Below are positions 28,973 through 36,311 of a stretch of DNA of 64,000 bases, one piece after another. The notes under the pieces were generated by a model. It did no database searches. It was not told the DNA's origin and was given only the letters and a program-made list of their open reading frames with translations. This DNA comes from Streptomyces sp. NRRL S-244 (GTDB lineage Bacteria > Actinomycetota > Actinomycetes > Streptomycetales > Streptomycetaceae), in NCBI RefSeq assembly GCF_000717915.1, contig NZ_JOCX01000005.1:124001-188000 (forward strand), read 5' to 3'. The translations under genes were made by a program, and so were the position numbers. How positions within the stretch are numbered: position 1 is the stretch's first letter; the number at the start of each line of letters is the position of its first letter.

Positions 28973-29366
28973 TGAGGGCGAAGGCGCCGGGCTGCCCTCG
29001 GTGCGGATCGGCGACGTACGGGGCAGCGCCTTCAGCATCGGCGGCACGGACGTCAGCAACAGCACGGTCAACCACGGCGGTACGGGGACGGACGCCAGTG
29101 CGGCCGGGCCGACCGCGCAGGAGCTGCTGGAGGCCGTACGAGACCTCCGCGCGGCCCTGGTACGGCTGCCCCGGAGCGACGGGAGGGCCGCGCTCGACGC
29201 CGAACTGGACGCGGCGGCGGAGGAGTTGGAGTCGGCGGACGGCGAGGAGGTCCGGCCGGGCCTGCCCGCCCGGCTGCGCGGGGCGCTGGAACGGTGGGCC
29301 CCGCTGGTGGACTCGGTGAGCGCGGCCACCGCGCTGGCCGCCCTGCTGACCTCGTTCGGGGGGTGA
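28962..29366 (+). CDS. Small helical protein with N-terminal amyloid-like motif (cassette gene 2)
   Basis: 134 residues. Residues ~13-40 (VRIGDVRGSAFSIGG, then SNSTVNHGG) match the C-terminal motif of the upstream membrane protein. The rest is predicted helical: AQELLEAVRDLRAALVRLP, AELDAAAEELESAD, LRGALERWAPLVDSVSAATALAALLTSFGG. The end resembles small helical effector-associated domains of Streptomyces, but I cannot name a family with confidence. The GTG at 28962 has AGGAGA upstream and overlaps the previous gene by 11 bp. Translational coupling suggests 1:1 partners. Confidence 0.8.
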   Translation: MAISEGEGAGLPSVRIGDVRGSAFSIGGTDVSNSTVNHGGTGTDASAAGPTAQELLEAVRDLRAALVRLPRSDGRAALDAELDAAAEELESADGEEVRPGLPARLRGALERWAPLVDSVSAATALAALLTSFGG

Positions 29367-29369
29367 TCC

Positions 29370-30164
29370 ATGGCCCCGGGGAGCGGCCCCGCCCGCTGGA
29401 ACCCGCAGTCGCAGCAGTGGGAGCGCCAGGAGGATCCGCAGCGGCGGAGCCGACGGGGGCGCCCCGAGTCCGGGGCCGGGCGCGGGGAGCCGGGGCCCGA
29501 GCGGCCGAAGCTCCCGCCGAAGCCCTCCTACCCGCCGGGTACGGAGCCGCCGGACCCGGAGGACGCGTACGCCTCCGAGGATGCCCCGGCCGACGCCCCG
29601 CCCGCGCGGCGCACGGGGCGCCGGTGGCGGCTCGGGCTGGGGATCGCGATCGGCGTGGCGGTGGTCGCAGGCGGGGCCGCGCTGGCCGCCCCGTACCTGA
29701 TGGCGGATTCCACGGCCCTGCCCGACGGCTACAAGGTGCTGCGCAGCGCCGGGGCGGGGTTCCAGGTCGCGGTCCCGAAGGACTGGCAGCTCAGCACGTC
29801 GGAGAGCGGGAGCGCGGCCGGCACGGTGTTCCGCCCCGAGCAGGGCAGCGACAGCCTGCTCCAGGTCTTCCGGGTCACCGGCGGCCCCGACAACCCGTGC
29901 GAGGTGCTGGTCGAGGGCACCAAGGAGCTGAGCTCCCGGGAGGGGTACCGGCGGATCTCGCTCGAAGCGGTGGACACCACCGGCTGCGAGATCGTCTACG
30001 AGGTCCCCGGCGGGGGCACGAACGGGACCGTGCACGCCATCGGGCGGCTCGCCGTCGCGTCCGGCGGCAGCCGCTGGGTGCTGATGGGCTTCGGCCCGGC
30101 CACCGAGCCCAAGGCCGTCCGCGCGCGCATGGCGGCGGCCCTGGGCTCGTTCCGGCCGGACTGA
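29370..30164 (+). CDS. Single-pass membrane protein with external domain (cassette gene 3)
   Basis: 264 residues. A Pro/Arg/Glu-rich cytoplasmic tail (~80 residues) precedes one membrane segment (LGLGIAIGVAVVAGGAALAAPYL) and a ~165-residue external domain: GYKVLRSAGAGFQVAVPKDWQLS, then a beta-rich fold with two Cys. The domain looks like the PsbP/LpqN-type fold seen on many actinobacterial membrane proteins; this is a loose assignment. It starts 3 bp after the previous stop, so it belongs to the same operon. No membrane-associated partner motif is visible. Confidence 0.78.
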   Translation: MAPGSGPARWNPQSQQWERQEDPQRRSRRGRPESGAGRGEPGPERPKLPPKPSYPPGTEPPDPEDAYASEDAPADAPPARRTGRRWRLGLGIAIGVAVVAGGAALAAPYLMADSTALPDGYKVLRSAGAGFQVAVPKDWQLSTSESGSAAGTVFRPEQGSDSLLQVFRVTGGPDNPCEVLVEGTKELSSREGYRRISLEAVDTTGCEIVYEVPGGGTNGTVHAIGRLAVASGGSRWVLMGFGPATEPKAVRARMAAALGSFRPD

Positions 30165-30209
30165 GAACGGTCGTCGGTCCGTCAGTCCGGCCGTCTGTCT
30201 GCCCGTCTG

Positions 30210-30713
30210 CTACTTGAACATGCCCGGCGTGTAGTGGCCCGGGACCATGCGCGTGGTGACCGCGAAGCGGTTCCAGACGTTGATCGTCGCGATCACGGCG
30301 ATCAGGTGGGAGAGCTCCTTCTCGTCGAAGTGCTTCGCGGCCTTCGCGTACACCTCGTCGGGAACGAACCCGTCCGTCAGGACGGTCACGGCCTCGGTCA
30401 GCTCGATCGCGGCCACTTCCTTCTCGGTGTAGAAGTGGCGCGACTCCTCCAGGGCGGTGAGCTGGATGATCCGCTCGACGCTCTCGCCCGCGGCGATGGC
30501 GTCCTTGGTGTGCATGTCCAGGCAGAACGCGCAGTGGTTCAGCTGCGAGGCGCGGATCTTGACCAGTTCGATCAGGGCCGGGTCCAGGCCCTTCCTCGCG
30601 GCCATCTCCAGGCCGACGATCGCCTTGTAAACCTCGGGTGCGTGCTTGGCCCAGCCCATGCGGGGGGTGTGCTCGGGTGCGTGTGCGGTGGTGTCTTCGT
30701 ACGTGGTGGTCAT
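30210..30713 (-). CDS. Carboxymuconolactone decarboxylase / AhpD-like alkylhydroperoxidase
   Basis: 167-residue all-helical CMD-family protein. The redox CxxC is in SQLNHCAFCLDMHTKDAIAAGE, with the downstream His typical of AhpD-like proteins. The family includes peroxidase partners and protocatechuate-pathway decarboxylases; the CxxC-xxx-H motif favours a peroxidase-like or thiol-redox role. It is divergent from a MocR/PdxR-type regulator, 46 bp apart, a common regulator-target arrangement. Physiological substrate unknown. Confidence 0.88.
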   Translation of the reverse strand: MTTTYEDTTAHAPEHTPRMGWAKHAPEVYKAIVGLEMAARKGLDPALIELVKIRASQLNHCAFCLDMHTKDAIAAGESVERIIQLTALEESRHFYTEKEVAAIELTEAVTVLTDGFVPDEVYAKAAKHFDEKELSHLIAVIATINVWNRFAVTTRMVPGHYTPGMFK

Positions 30714-30745
30714 GTGTCCACTTTAGGAAGCAGGCGGCCCGCCCG

Positions 30746-30756
30746 TATGGTCCATA
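30746..30756. promoter_or_regulatory. Operator candidate TATGGTCCATA between AhpD-like gene and MocR regulator
   Basis: A perfect 11-bp palindrome (TATGG-T-CCATA) just upstream of the regulator ATG in the 46-bp divergent gap. MocR-type regulators often bind ATGGTCC/TGGAC-like repeats next to their own genes. Confidence 0.5.
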
Positions 30757-30759
30757 TCC

Positions 30760-32211
30760 ATGACGGAATCATGGGCCACTTTCGATGCCGACGCGGGTGG
30801 CGCGGGCGGCGGTGCCGGTGCCGATTTCGGCGCTGACCTGCATCTGGACCTCTCCGCCGGGCGCGGCCTGCGCGCCGGGCTCGTCGAAGCGCTGCGCGAG
30901 GCCGCGCGCAGCGGGCGGCTGGCGCCCGGGACCCGGCTGCCGTCCTCGCGGACCTTCGCCGCCGACCTCGGGATCGCCCGGAACACGGTCGCGGAGGCGT
31001 ACGCCGAGCTCGTCGCCGAGGGCTGGCTGACGGCCCGCCAGGGCTCGGGCACCCGGGTCGCGGAACGGGCCCGGCCGCGGCGGCCCGCGGGGTCCGCCCG
31101 GGTCCGCCACCCCGCACCCAAGCGGCACTCGTACAGCCTGGTGCCCGGCACCCCGGACCTGGGCGCCTTCCCGCGCGCCGCCTGGCTGACGGCGACCCGG
31201 CGGGCGCTGACGGACGCGCCGAACGAGGCCTTCGGGTACGCGATCGACGCGCGCGGCCGGGTGGAGCTGCGGGAGGCGCTCGCCGGGTACCTGGCGCGGG
31301 CGCGCGGGGTGTACGCGGACCCGGAGCGGATCGTGCTGTGCGCGGGGTTCGCGCACGCGCTGATGCTGCTGGCGGGGGTGCTGCGGGCGCGCCGGGTACG
31401 GGACGTGGCGGTGGAGGGGTACGGCCTCTACATGCACCGGGACACGCTGACGCGGGCGGGGCTGCGGACCCGGCCGCTCCCGGTGGACGACGCGGGGGCG
31501 CGCACCCCGGACCTGTCGGGGCCGGTGGGCGCCGGCGCCGGGGCGGTGCTGCTGACCCCCGCGCACCAGTTCCCCACCGGGGCGGCGCTGACCCCGGCCC
31601 GCCGGGCGGCGGCGGTCGACTGGGCCCGCAGCACGGGCGGGATCATCGTGGAGGACGACTACGACGGCGAGTTCCGCTACGACGGCCAGTCGGTGGGCGC
31701 GCTCCAGGGACTGGATCCGGACCGGGTGGTGTACCTCGGTACGGCGAGCAAGTCGCTCGCGCCGGGGCTGCGGATGGGGTGGATGGTGGTGCCGCCGGGG
31801 CTGCTGGACGAGGTCGTCGCGGCGAAGGGGACGACCGACTGGACGTCGAGCGCGGTGGACCAGCTGACGCTGGCGGAGTTCATCCGGTCCGGGGCGTACG
31901 ACCGGCACGTACGCGGCATGCGGCTGCGCTACCGGCGGCGCCGGGACGAGCTGGTCGCGGCGGTTTCCGGCCGGGTGGCCGTGTCGGGCATCGCGGCGGG
32001 ACTGCACGCGGTGCTGGACCTCCCGGCGGGGACCGAGGCCGCGGTCCTGCGGGCCGCGGCCTGGCAGGACCTGGCGGTGGTACCCCTGTCCTTCTTCGCC
32101 CACCCGGACGCGGAGCTCCCCCGGCGGGAGGCGCTGGTGGTCGGCTACGGAACCCCGCCGACGAGCGCCTGGTCGGCGACGCTGACGGCCCTGCTCGCGG
32201 CCCTGCCGTAG
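30760..32211 (+). CDS. MocR/PdxR-type regulator: GntR DNA-binding domain fused to an aminotransferase domain
   Basis: 483 residues. An N-terminal GntR winged helix (GRGLRAGLVEALREAARSGRL, then RTFAADLGIARNTVAEAYAELVAEGWL) joins a fold-type I PLP domain. The PLP lysine is in YLGTASKSLAPGLRMGW, and the Asp/Tyr motif EDDYDGEFRYD is conserved. MocR regulators use the aminotransferase domain to sense PLP or amino compounds. It is divergent from the AhpD-like gene, its most likely target. ATG 30760 lies right after the palindrome. Confidence 0.9.
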   Translation: MTESWATFDADAGGAGGGAGADFGADLHLDLSAGRGLRAGLVEALREAARSGRLAPGTRLPSSRTFAADLGIARNTVAEAYAELVAEGWLTARQGSGTRVAERARPRRPAGSARVRHPAPKRHSYSLVPGTPDLGAFPRAAWLTATRRALTDAPNEAFGYAIDARGRVELREALAGYLARARGVYADPERIVLCAGFAHALMLLAGVLRARRVRDVAVEGYGLYMHRDTLTRAGLRTRPLPVDDAGARTPDLSGPVGAGAGAVLLTPAHQFPTGAALTPARRAAAVDWARSTGGIIVEDDYDGEFRYDGQSVGALQGLDPDRVVYLGTASKSLAPGLRMGWMVVPPGLLDEVVAAKGTTDWTSSAVDQLTLAEFIRSGAYDRHVRGMRLRYRRRRDELVAAVSGRVAVSGIAAGLHAVLDLPAGTEAAVLRAAAWQDLAVVPLSFFAHPDAELPRREALVVGYGTPPTSAWSATLTALLAALP

Positions 32212-32255
32212 CGGGGGTTCGCGGGCAGCGCCGCCGCCGGGGGCTGCGCGCTCCC

Positions 32256-32308
32256 GACCCTCCCCCTCGCTGCGCCGGAGGACCCCCGGCGCCTCAAACG
32301 CCGACGGG
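32256..32308. repeat. Dispersed GC-rich repeat, copy 1
   Basis: Read on the minus strand this is CCCGTCGGCGTTTGAGGCGC followed by GGGGGTCC, GGCGCAGCGAGGGGGAGGGTC. Copy 2 at 42471-42542 has the same order of blocks with few substitutions. It lies between the MocR regulator and the EamA transporter and supplies the transporter's stop codon. Confidence 0.85.
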
Positions 32309-33154
32309 ACCGGATCGCGCCCGCTCGGGGTCGGGCGGTTCGCCGAAGCGGGCCAGGGCCAGGGCCCCGGCCACCGCCACCGCGAAGCCGAGGACCGCCA
32401 GCCAGGCCAGGCCCTCGCGGGTGCTGTCGCCGAGCCAGACCACGCCCACCACCGCCGGGCCGATCGTCTCGCCGAGCACCATGCCCGCCGTGGCCACCGT
32501 CACCGAGCCGCGCTGGAGCGCCGAGGTGAGCAGCAGGAACGCCGCGCCCCCGCCCAGCAGCAGTGCGTACAGCGCCGGATTCGCCAGCGACGCGAGCGAG
32601 ATGCCGTCGATGAGGCGGACCGCCACCTCCACGACCCCGAAGCCCGTCCCCGCCGCCAGGCCGAGGACCAGCGCCCGCGACCGGTCCGGGAGCCCGCCGG
32701 CCACCACCCCCACCAGCAGCACCAGTCCCGCCACACCCAGCAGCCCCAGCTTCAGCGCGAACGACCCCGTCCCCGAGCCCTCTTCGCCCGACGCCAGCGC
32801 CAGCATCGCCAGCCCCGCGCACACCACCCCCACCGCGCCCCACTCGGCCCCGCTCAGCCGTACGTGCAGCAGCCGTGCCGAGACCACCGCCGTCACCGCG
32901 AGGCTCGCCGCCAGCGCCGCCCCCACCGTGTAGATCGGGATGTGCCGCAGCGCCACGATCTGGAGGACGAACCCGGCCGCGTCCAGCCCCAGACCCGCCA
33001 CGTACCGCCACTGCCGGGCCGCCCGCAGCAGCAGCGCCGCGTCCACCCCGGACCCGGTCCCCGGCTCCGCCGCCCGCGCGGCCATCGCCTGCAGCACCGA
33101 CGCCGTACCGAAACAGACCGCCGCACCGAGCGCGCAAACCATCCCAAGGAGCAC
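32294..33154 (-). CDS. EamA/DMT-type transporter
   Basis: 286 residues with about nine to ten hydrophobic segments in two halves, as in the drug/metabolite transporter superfamily (MVCALGAAVCFGTASVLQAMA; AALAASLAVTAVVSARLL; VGVVCAGLAMLALASG; GMVLGETIGPAVVGVVWLGD). Substrate unknown. The start is uncertain: GTG 33154 or ATG 33142, neither with a good ribosome site. The final codons Val-Gly-Val-stop lie within the dispersed GC-rich repeat, so the C-terminus has been set by that repeat. Confidence 0.82.
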   Translation of the reverse strand: MLLGMVCALGAAVCFGTASVLQAMAARAAEPGTGSGVDAALLLRAARQWRYVAGLGLDAAGFVLQIVALRHIPIYTVGAALAASLAVTAVVSARLLHVRLSGAEWGAVGVVCAGLAMLALASGEEGSGTGSFALKLGLLGVAGLVLLVGVVAGGLPDRSRALVLGLAAGTGFGVVEVAVRLIDGISLASLANPALYALLLGGGAAFLLLTSALQRGSVTVATAGMVLGETIGPAVVGVVWLGDSTREGLAWLAVLGFAVAVAGALALARFGEPPDPERARSGPVGV

Positions 33155-33239
33155 GAAATGACTCTAGATCATGGAGGTCATGAGGGGGTTTCGACGGCCG
33201 GATTCCATCGGTTCGCTGCCCCGTTCTAGTCTGTCCGCC

Positions 33240-33575
33240 ATGGACGACAGCAGTACGAGCAGCAACGACACCACCGGCACCACCGGCACCGCCCGACGCC
33301 GCATGCGCTCCGGCGGCGTCGCCCTCGGCGGCATGGGCCTGCTCGCCGCCGCCCTCGTGGCCTGCGGCAGCAGCAGCGAGCCCGACAAGCGCTGCGCGGA
33401 CCGCGTCACCCTGGAGAAGCTGAACACCAAGGAGTGCAAGAGCGGCGGCCGCGGCGCGTACTACTACGGCGGCTCCGTCGCGTCCAACAACCGCGTCAGC
33501 GGCGGCAGCTTCGACAAGTCGGCCGTCACCCGCGGCGGCATCGGCGGCAGCCACAAGAGCTCCTCGGGCGGCTGA
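33240..33575 (+). CDS. Small putative lipoprotein, possible YgiB-like partner of the next gene
   Basis: 111 residues. An Arg-rich N-terminus precedes a hydrophobic stretch and lipobox (GMGLLAAALVACGSSS; Cys likely lipidated). The mature part is rich in Gly, Ser and Lys, with CADRVTLEKLNTKEC and YYYGGSVASNNRVSGGSFDKSAVTRGGIGGSH. In enterobacteria a YgiB lipoprotein gene precedes the YgiC glutathionylspermidine-synthase-like gene; the order here is the same and the Gly/Ser-rich C-terminus is comparable. Start ATG 33240. The next gene begins 6 bp after the stop. Confidence 0.75.
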   Translation: MDDSSTSSNDTTGTTGTARRRMRSGGVALGGMGLLAAALVACGSSSEPDKRCADRVTLEKLNTKECKSGGRGAYYYGGSVASNNRVSGGSFDKSAVTRGGIGGSHKSSSGG

Positions 33576-33581
33576 TCCAGC

Positions 33582-34775
33582 GTGCAGCGCCACACCATCG
33601 AGCCGCGCCCCGACTGGCAGAAGACCGTCGAGGAGCAGGGGCTGATCTACCCCCTCACCCGCTACCCCGACGACTCCCTGCGCCCCTACTGGGACGAGAG
33701 CGCGTACTACTCCTTCTCGCTCCCCGAGGTGGAGGCGCTGGAGAACGTCGTCGAGGAGCTGCACGCCATGTGCCTGGCCGCGGCCGCGCACATCGTCGAG
33801 CACGACCGCTTCGCCGACCTCGGCATCACCGACCCCAAGCTGGCCGCTCTGATCGCCGAGTCCTGGCGCCGGCGCGCCGAACAGCCCTCCCTCTACGGCC
33901 GGTTCGACCTGCGCTACGACGGCTCCGGCAGCCCGGCCAAGATGCTGGAGTACAACGCCGACACCCCGACCTCCCTCGTGGAGGCGGCCAGTCCGCAGTG
34001 GTTCTGGATGGAGGAGCGCTTCCCCGGCGCCGACCAGTGGAACTCCCTCCACGAGCGGCTCGTCGAGGCCTGGCGCCGCCAGGCGGAACTGCTGCCGCCC
34101 GGCCCGCTGCACTTCGCGCACTCCGAGACCGACGAGCTCGGCGAGGACCTGATGACGGTCGCCTACCTCCAGGAGACCGCCGAGCAGGCGGGCCTGGAGA
34201 CGGAGGCGCTGTCCGTCGAACAGATCGGCTGGGACAGCCTGTCGGGCCGGTTCGTCGACCAGAAGCTCGGCTTCATCCGCGGCTGCTTCAAGCTCTACCC
34301 GTGGGAGTGGCTGGCCACCGACGCCTTCGGCCCGCAGGTCCTGGGCACGTACGACCACGGCGGCGGCTCCGGGAGCACCACCTGGATCGAGCCGCTGTGG
34401 AAGATGCTGCTGTCCAACAAGGCGCTGCTGGCGATCCTGTGGGAGCTCTTCCCGGAGCACCCGAACCTGCTGCCCGCCTACCTCGACGGCCCGCGCGAGC
34501 TCGCGCGGACCACCGGGTACGCCGCGAAGCCGCTGCTGGGCCGCGAGGGCGCCGGGGTCACCCTGCACCCGGCCGGCGGCGGCGAGCCGTTCACGCCGGC
34601 GGAGGGGGAGACGTACGTCTTCCAGGGCCTGGCCCCGCTCCCCGACTTCGACGGCAACCGCGTGGTGCTCGGCGCCTGGGTCGTCGAGGAGGAGGCGGCG
34701 GGCCTGGGCATCCGCGAATCGGCGGGCCCGGTCACGGACGAGTACGCCCGCTTCCTGCCCCACGTCATCCTGTAG
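33582..34775 (+). CDS. Glutathionylspermidine synthase-like ATP-grasp protein (YgiC/YjfC type)
   Basis: 397 residues of the GSP_synth family. Motifs: YWDESAYYSFSLPEVEALE near the N-terminus, RFDLRYDGSGSPAKMLEYNADTPTSLVEAA in the ATP-grasp core, LSNKALLAILWELFPEHPNLLPAY, KPLLGREGAGVTL (ATP-binding Lys and Gly loop) and GAWVVEEEAAGLGIRES. YgiC-type proteins lack the amidase half of GspS, and their substrate is not settled; streptomycetes use mycothiol, so a peptide-amine ligation other than glutathionylspermidine is likely. Start at GTG 33582 with only a weak ribosome site, so coupling to the lipoprotein gene is probable. Confidence 0.85.
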   Translation: MQRHTIEPRPDWQKTVEEQGLIYPLTRYPDDSLRPYWDESAYYSFSLPEVEALENVVEELHAMCLAAAAHIVEHDRFADLGITDPKLAALIAESWRRRAEQPSLYGRFDLRYDGSGSPAKMLEYNADTPTSLVEAASPQWFWMEERFPGADQWNSLHERLVEAWRRQAELLPPGPLHFAHSETDELGEDLMTVAYLQETAEQAGLETEALSVEQIGWDSLSGRFVDQKLGFIRGCFKLYPWEWLATDAFGPQVLGTYDHGGGSGSTTWIEPLWKMLLSNKALLAILWELFPEHPNLLPAYLDGPRELARTTGYAAKPLLGREGAGVTLHPAGGGEPFTPAEGETYVFQGLAPLPDFDGNRVVLGAWVVEEEAAGLGIRESAGPVTDEYARFLPHVIL

Positions 34776-34817
34776 CCGCACCGTCGGGGGCGCGGCCGCG
34801 CCCCCGACGGGACTGCG

Positions 34818-36026
34818 TCAGCCCGCGGCCAGCACCTCCCGCAGCTGGTCCAGACCCCAGTCCAGGTCCTCCTTGCTGATCACCAGCGGGGGCGCGATGC
34901 GGATCGTCGACCCGTGGGTGTCCTTGACCAGGACGCCCCGCTCCATCAGCCGCTCCGAGATCTCCCGGCCCGTGCCGTGCGCCGGGTCGATGTCGACGCC
35001 CGCCCACAGCCCGCGCCCGCGTACGGCGGTCACCGCGCCCCCGCCGACCAGCAGGTTCAGCTCCCGGTGCAGGTGGTCGCCGAGCTCGGCGGCGCGCTGC
35101 TGGTGCTCGCCGGAGCGCAGCATCGCGATCACCTCCAGGGCGACCGCGCAGGCCAGCGGGTTGCCGCCGAAGGTGGAGCCGTGCTCGCCGGGCCGGAACA
35201 CCCCGAGCACGTCCCGGTCGGCGACGACGGCCGAGACCGGGACCACGCCGCCGCCCAGCGCCTTGCCGAGGATGTACACGTCCGGTACGACGTCCTCGTG
35301 CTCGCACGCGAACGTCTTGCCGGTGCGGCCCAGCCCCGACTGGATCTCGTCCGCCATGAACAGGACGTTCCGCTCGCGCGTGAGCTCACGTACACCCTGG
35401 AAGTAGCCGGGGGGCGGCACCAGCACCCCCGCCTCGCCCTGGATCGGCTCCAGCAGCACGGCCACGGTGTTGGCCGTGACGGCCGCCGCCAGCGCGGTGA
35501 GGTCCCCGTACGGAACGATCTCGAACCCGGGGGTGTAGGGCCCGTAGTGGTCGCGCGCCTCGTGGTCCGTCGAGAAGCTCACGATGGTCGTCGTACGGCC
35601 GTGGAAGTTGTTGGCCGCGACCACGATCTTGGCCTGCCCGTCCGGCACGCCCTTGACCTCGTAACCCCACTTGCGGGCGGTCTTCACCGCCGTCTCCACG
35701 GCCTCCGCGCCCGTGTTCATCGGCAGCACCATCTCCTTGCCGCACAGCGCGGCGAGCTCGCTGCAGAAATCGGCGAACCGGTCGTGGTGGAAGGCCCGCG
35801 AGGTGAGGGTGACCCGCTCCAGCTGCGCCTTGGCCGCATCGAGCAGACGGCGGTTGCCGTGGCCGAAGTTGAGCGCCGAGTAGCCCGCGAGCATGTCCAG
35901 GAACCGGCGGCCCTCCACGTCGGTCATCCACGCGCCTTCCGCGGACGCCACGACGACGGGCAGCGGGTGGTAGTTGTGCGCGCTGTGCGCCTCGGCGGAG
36001 CGCAGGGCTTCAGCAGTTGTCGACAC
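34818..36026 (-). CDS. rocD: Ornithine aminotransferase
   Basis: Class III PLP aminotransferase moving the delta-amino group of ornithine to 2-oxoglutarate, giving glutamate semialdehyde. 402 residues. Characteristic motifs: GYSALNFGHGNRRLLDAA, MNTGAEAVETAVKTARKWGY, FHGRTTTIVSFSTD, EPIQGEAGVLVP, MADEIQSGLGRTG (PLP Asp), YILGKALGGG (PLP Lys) and HGSTFGGNPLAC. The GTG at 36026 is preceded by GGAGACC. The frame is open far upstream, but nothing conserved lies there. It is divergent from glyA over a 285-bp intergenic region. Confidence 0.95.
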   Translation of the reverse strand: MSTTAEALRSAEAHSAHNYHPLPVVVASAEGAWMTDVEGRRFLDMLAGYSALNFGHGNRRLLDAAKAQLERVTLTSRAFHHDRFADFCSELAALCGKEMVLPMNTGAEAVETAVKTARKWGYEVKGVPDGQAKIVVAANNFHGRTTTIVSFSTDHEARDHYGPYTPGFEIVPYGDLTALAAAVTANTVAVLLEPIQGEAGVLVPPPGYFQGVRELTRERNVLFMADEIQSGLGRTGKTFACEHEDVVPDVYILGKALGGGVVPVSAVVADRDVLGVFRPGEHGSTFGGNPLACAVALEVIAMLRSGEHQQRAAELGDHLHRELNLLVGGGAVTAVRGRGLWAGVDIDPAHGTGREISERLMERGVLVKDTHGSTIRIAPPLVISKEDLDWGLDQLREVLAAG

Positions 36027-36113
36027 GGGGTCTCCGATCGTCGGTGGCGGGCGTGATGGAGGTGACGAGGGTGACGGAGGCGACGGGGGTGTCGTCACCT
36101 GCGTCACGTCACC

Positions 36114-36143
36114 TTGTATACGGCTATACGTCGCTCGTATACC
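36114..36143. promoter_or_regulatory. glyA promoter/operator candidate with repeated GTATAC elements
   Basis: TTGTAT (36114-36119) and TATACC (36138-36143), spaced 18 nt, fit a vegetative promoter for glyA. GTATAC at 36116-36121 and 36137-36142, and CTATAC at 36124-36129, form an inverted repeat GTATACG-N13-CGTATAC overlapping the promoter, a possible repressor site between rocD and glyA. The remainder of 36027-36311 has GTGACG/CGTCAC repeats (36057-36113) but no gene. Confidence 0.5.
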
Positions 36144-36311
36144 GGACGGGGAAACCTTTCTTGTGGACCGCCCGCTAAGGTGAGCGGTACGCACGGCGAC
36201 TGGCGTACGGAGAACCAACTCCGGGGGAGTCGTGCGCGCACGACCGCACACAGGGCCGCTCGCCTGGGCCTCGCGGGGACGAGAACCGACATCGACCCCG
36301 GAGGAGCCGCC

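Noticed and set aside
36144..36311. Glycine riboswitch in the glyA leader
   Set aside because: The conserved tandem aptamer bases (GGGGAAAGACTC-like and AAAGGACAG) are absent.
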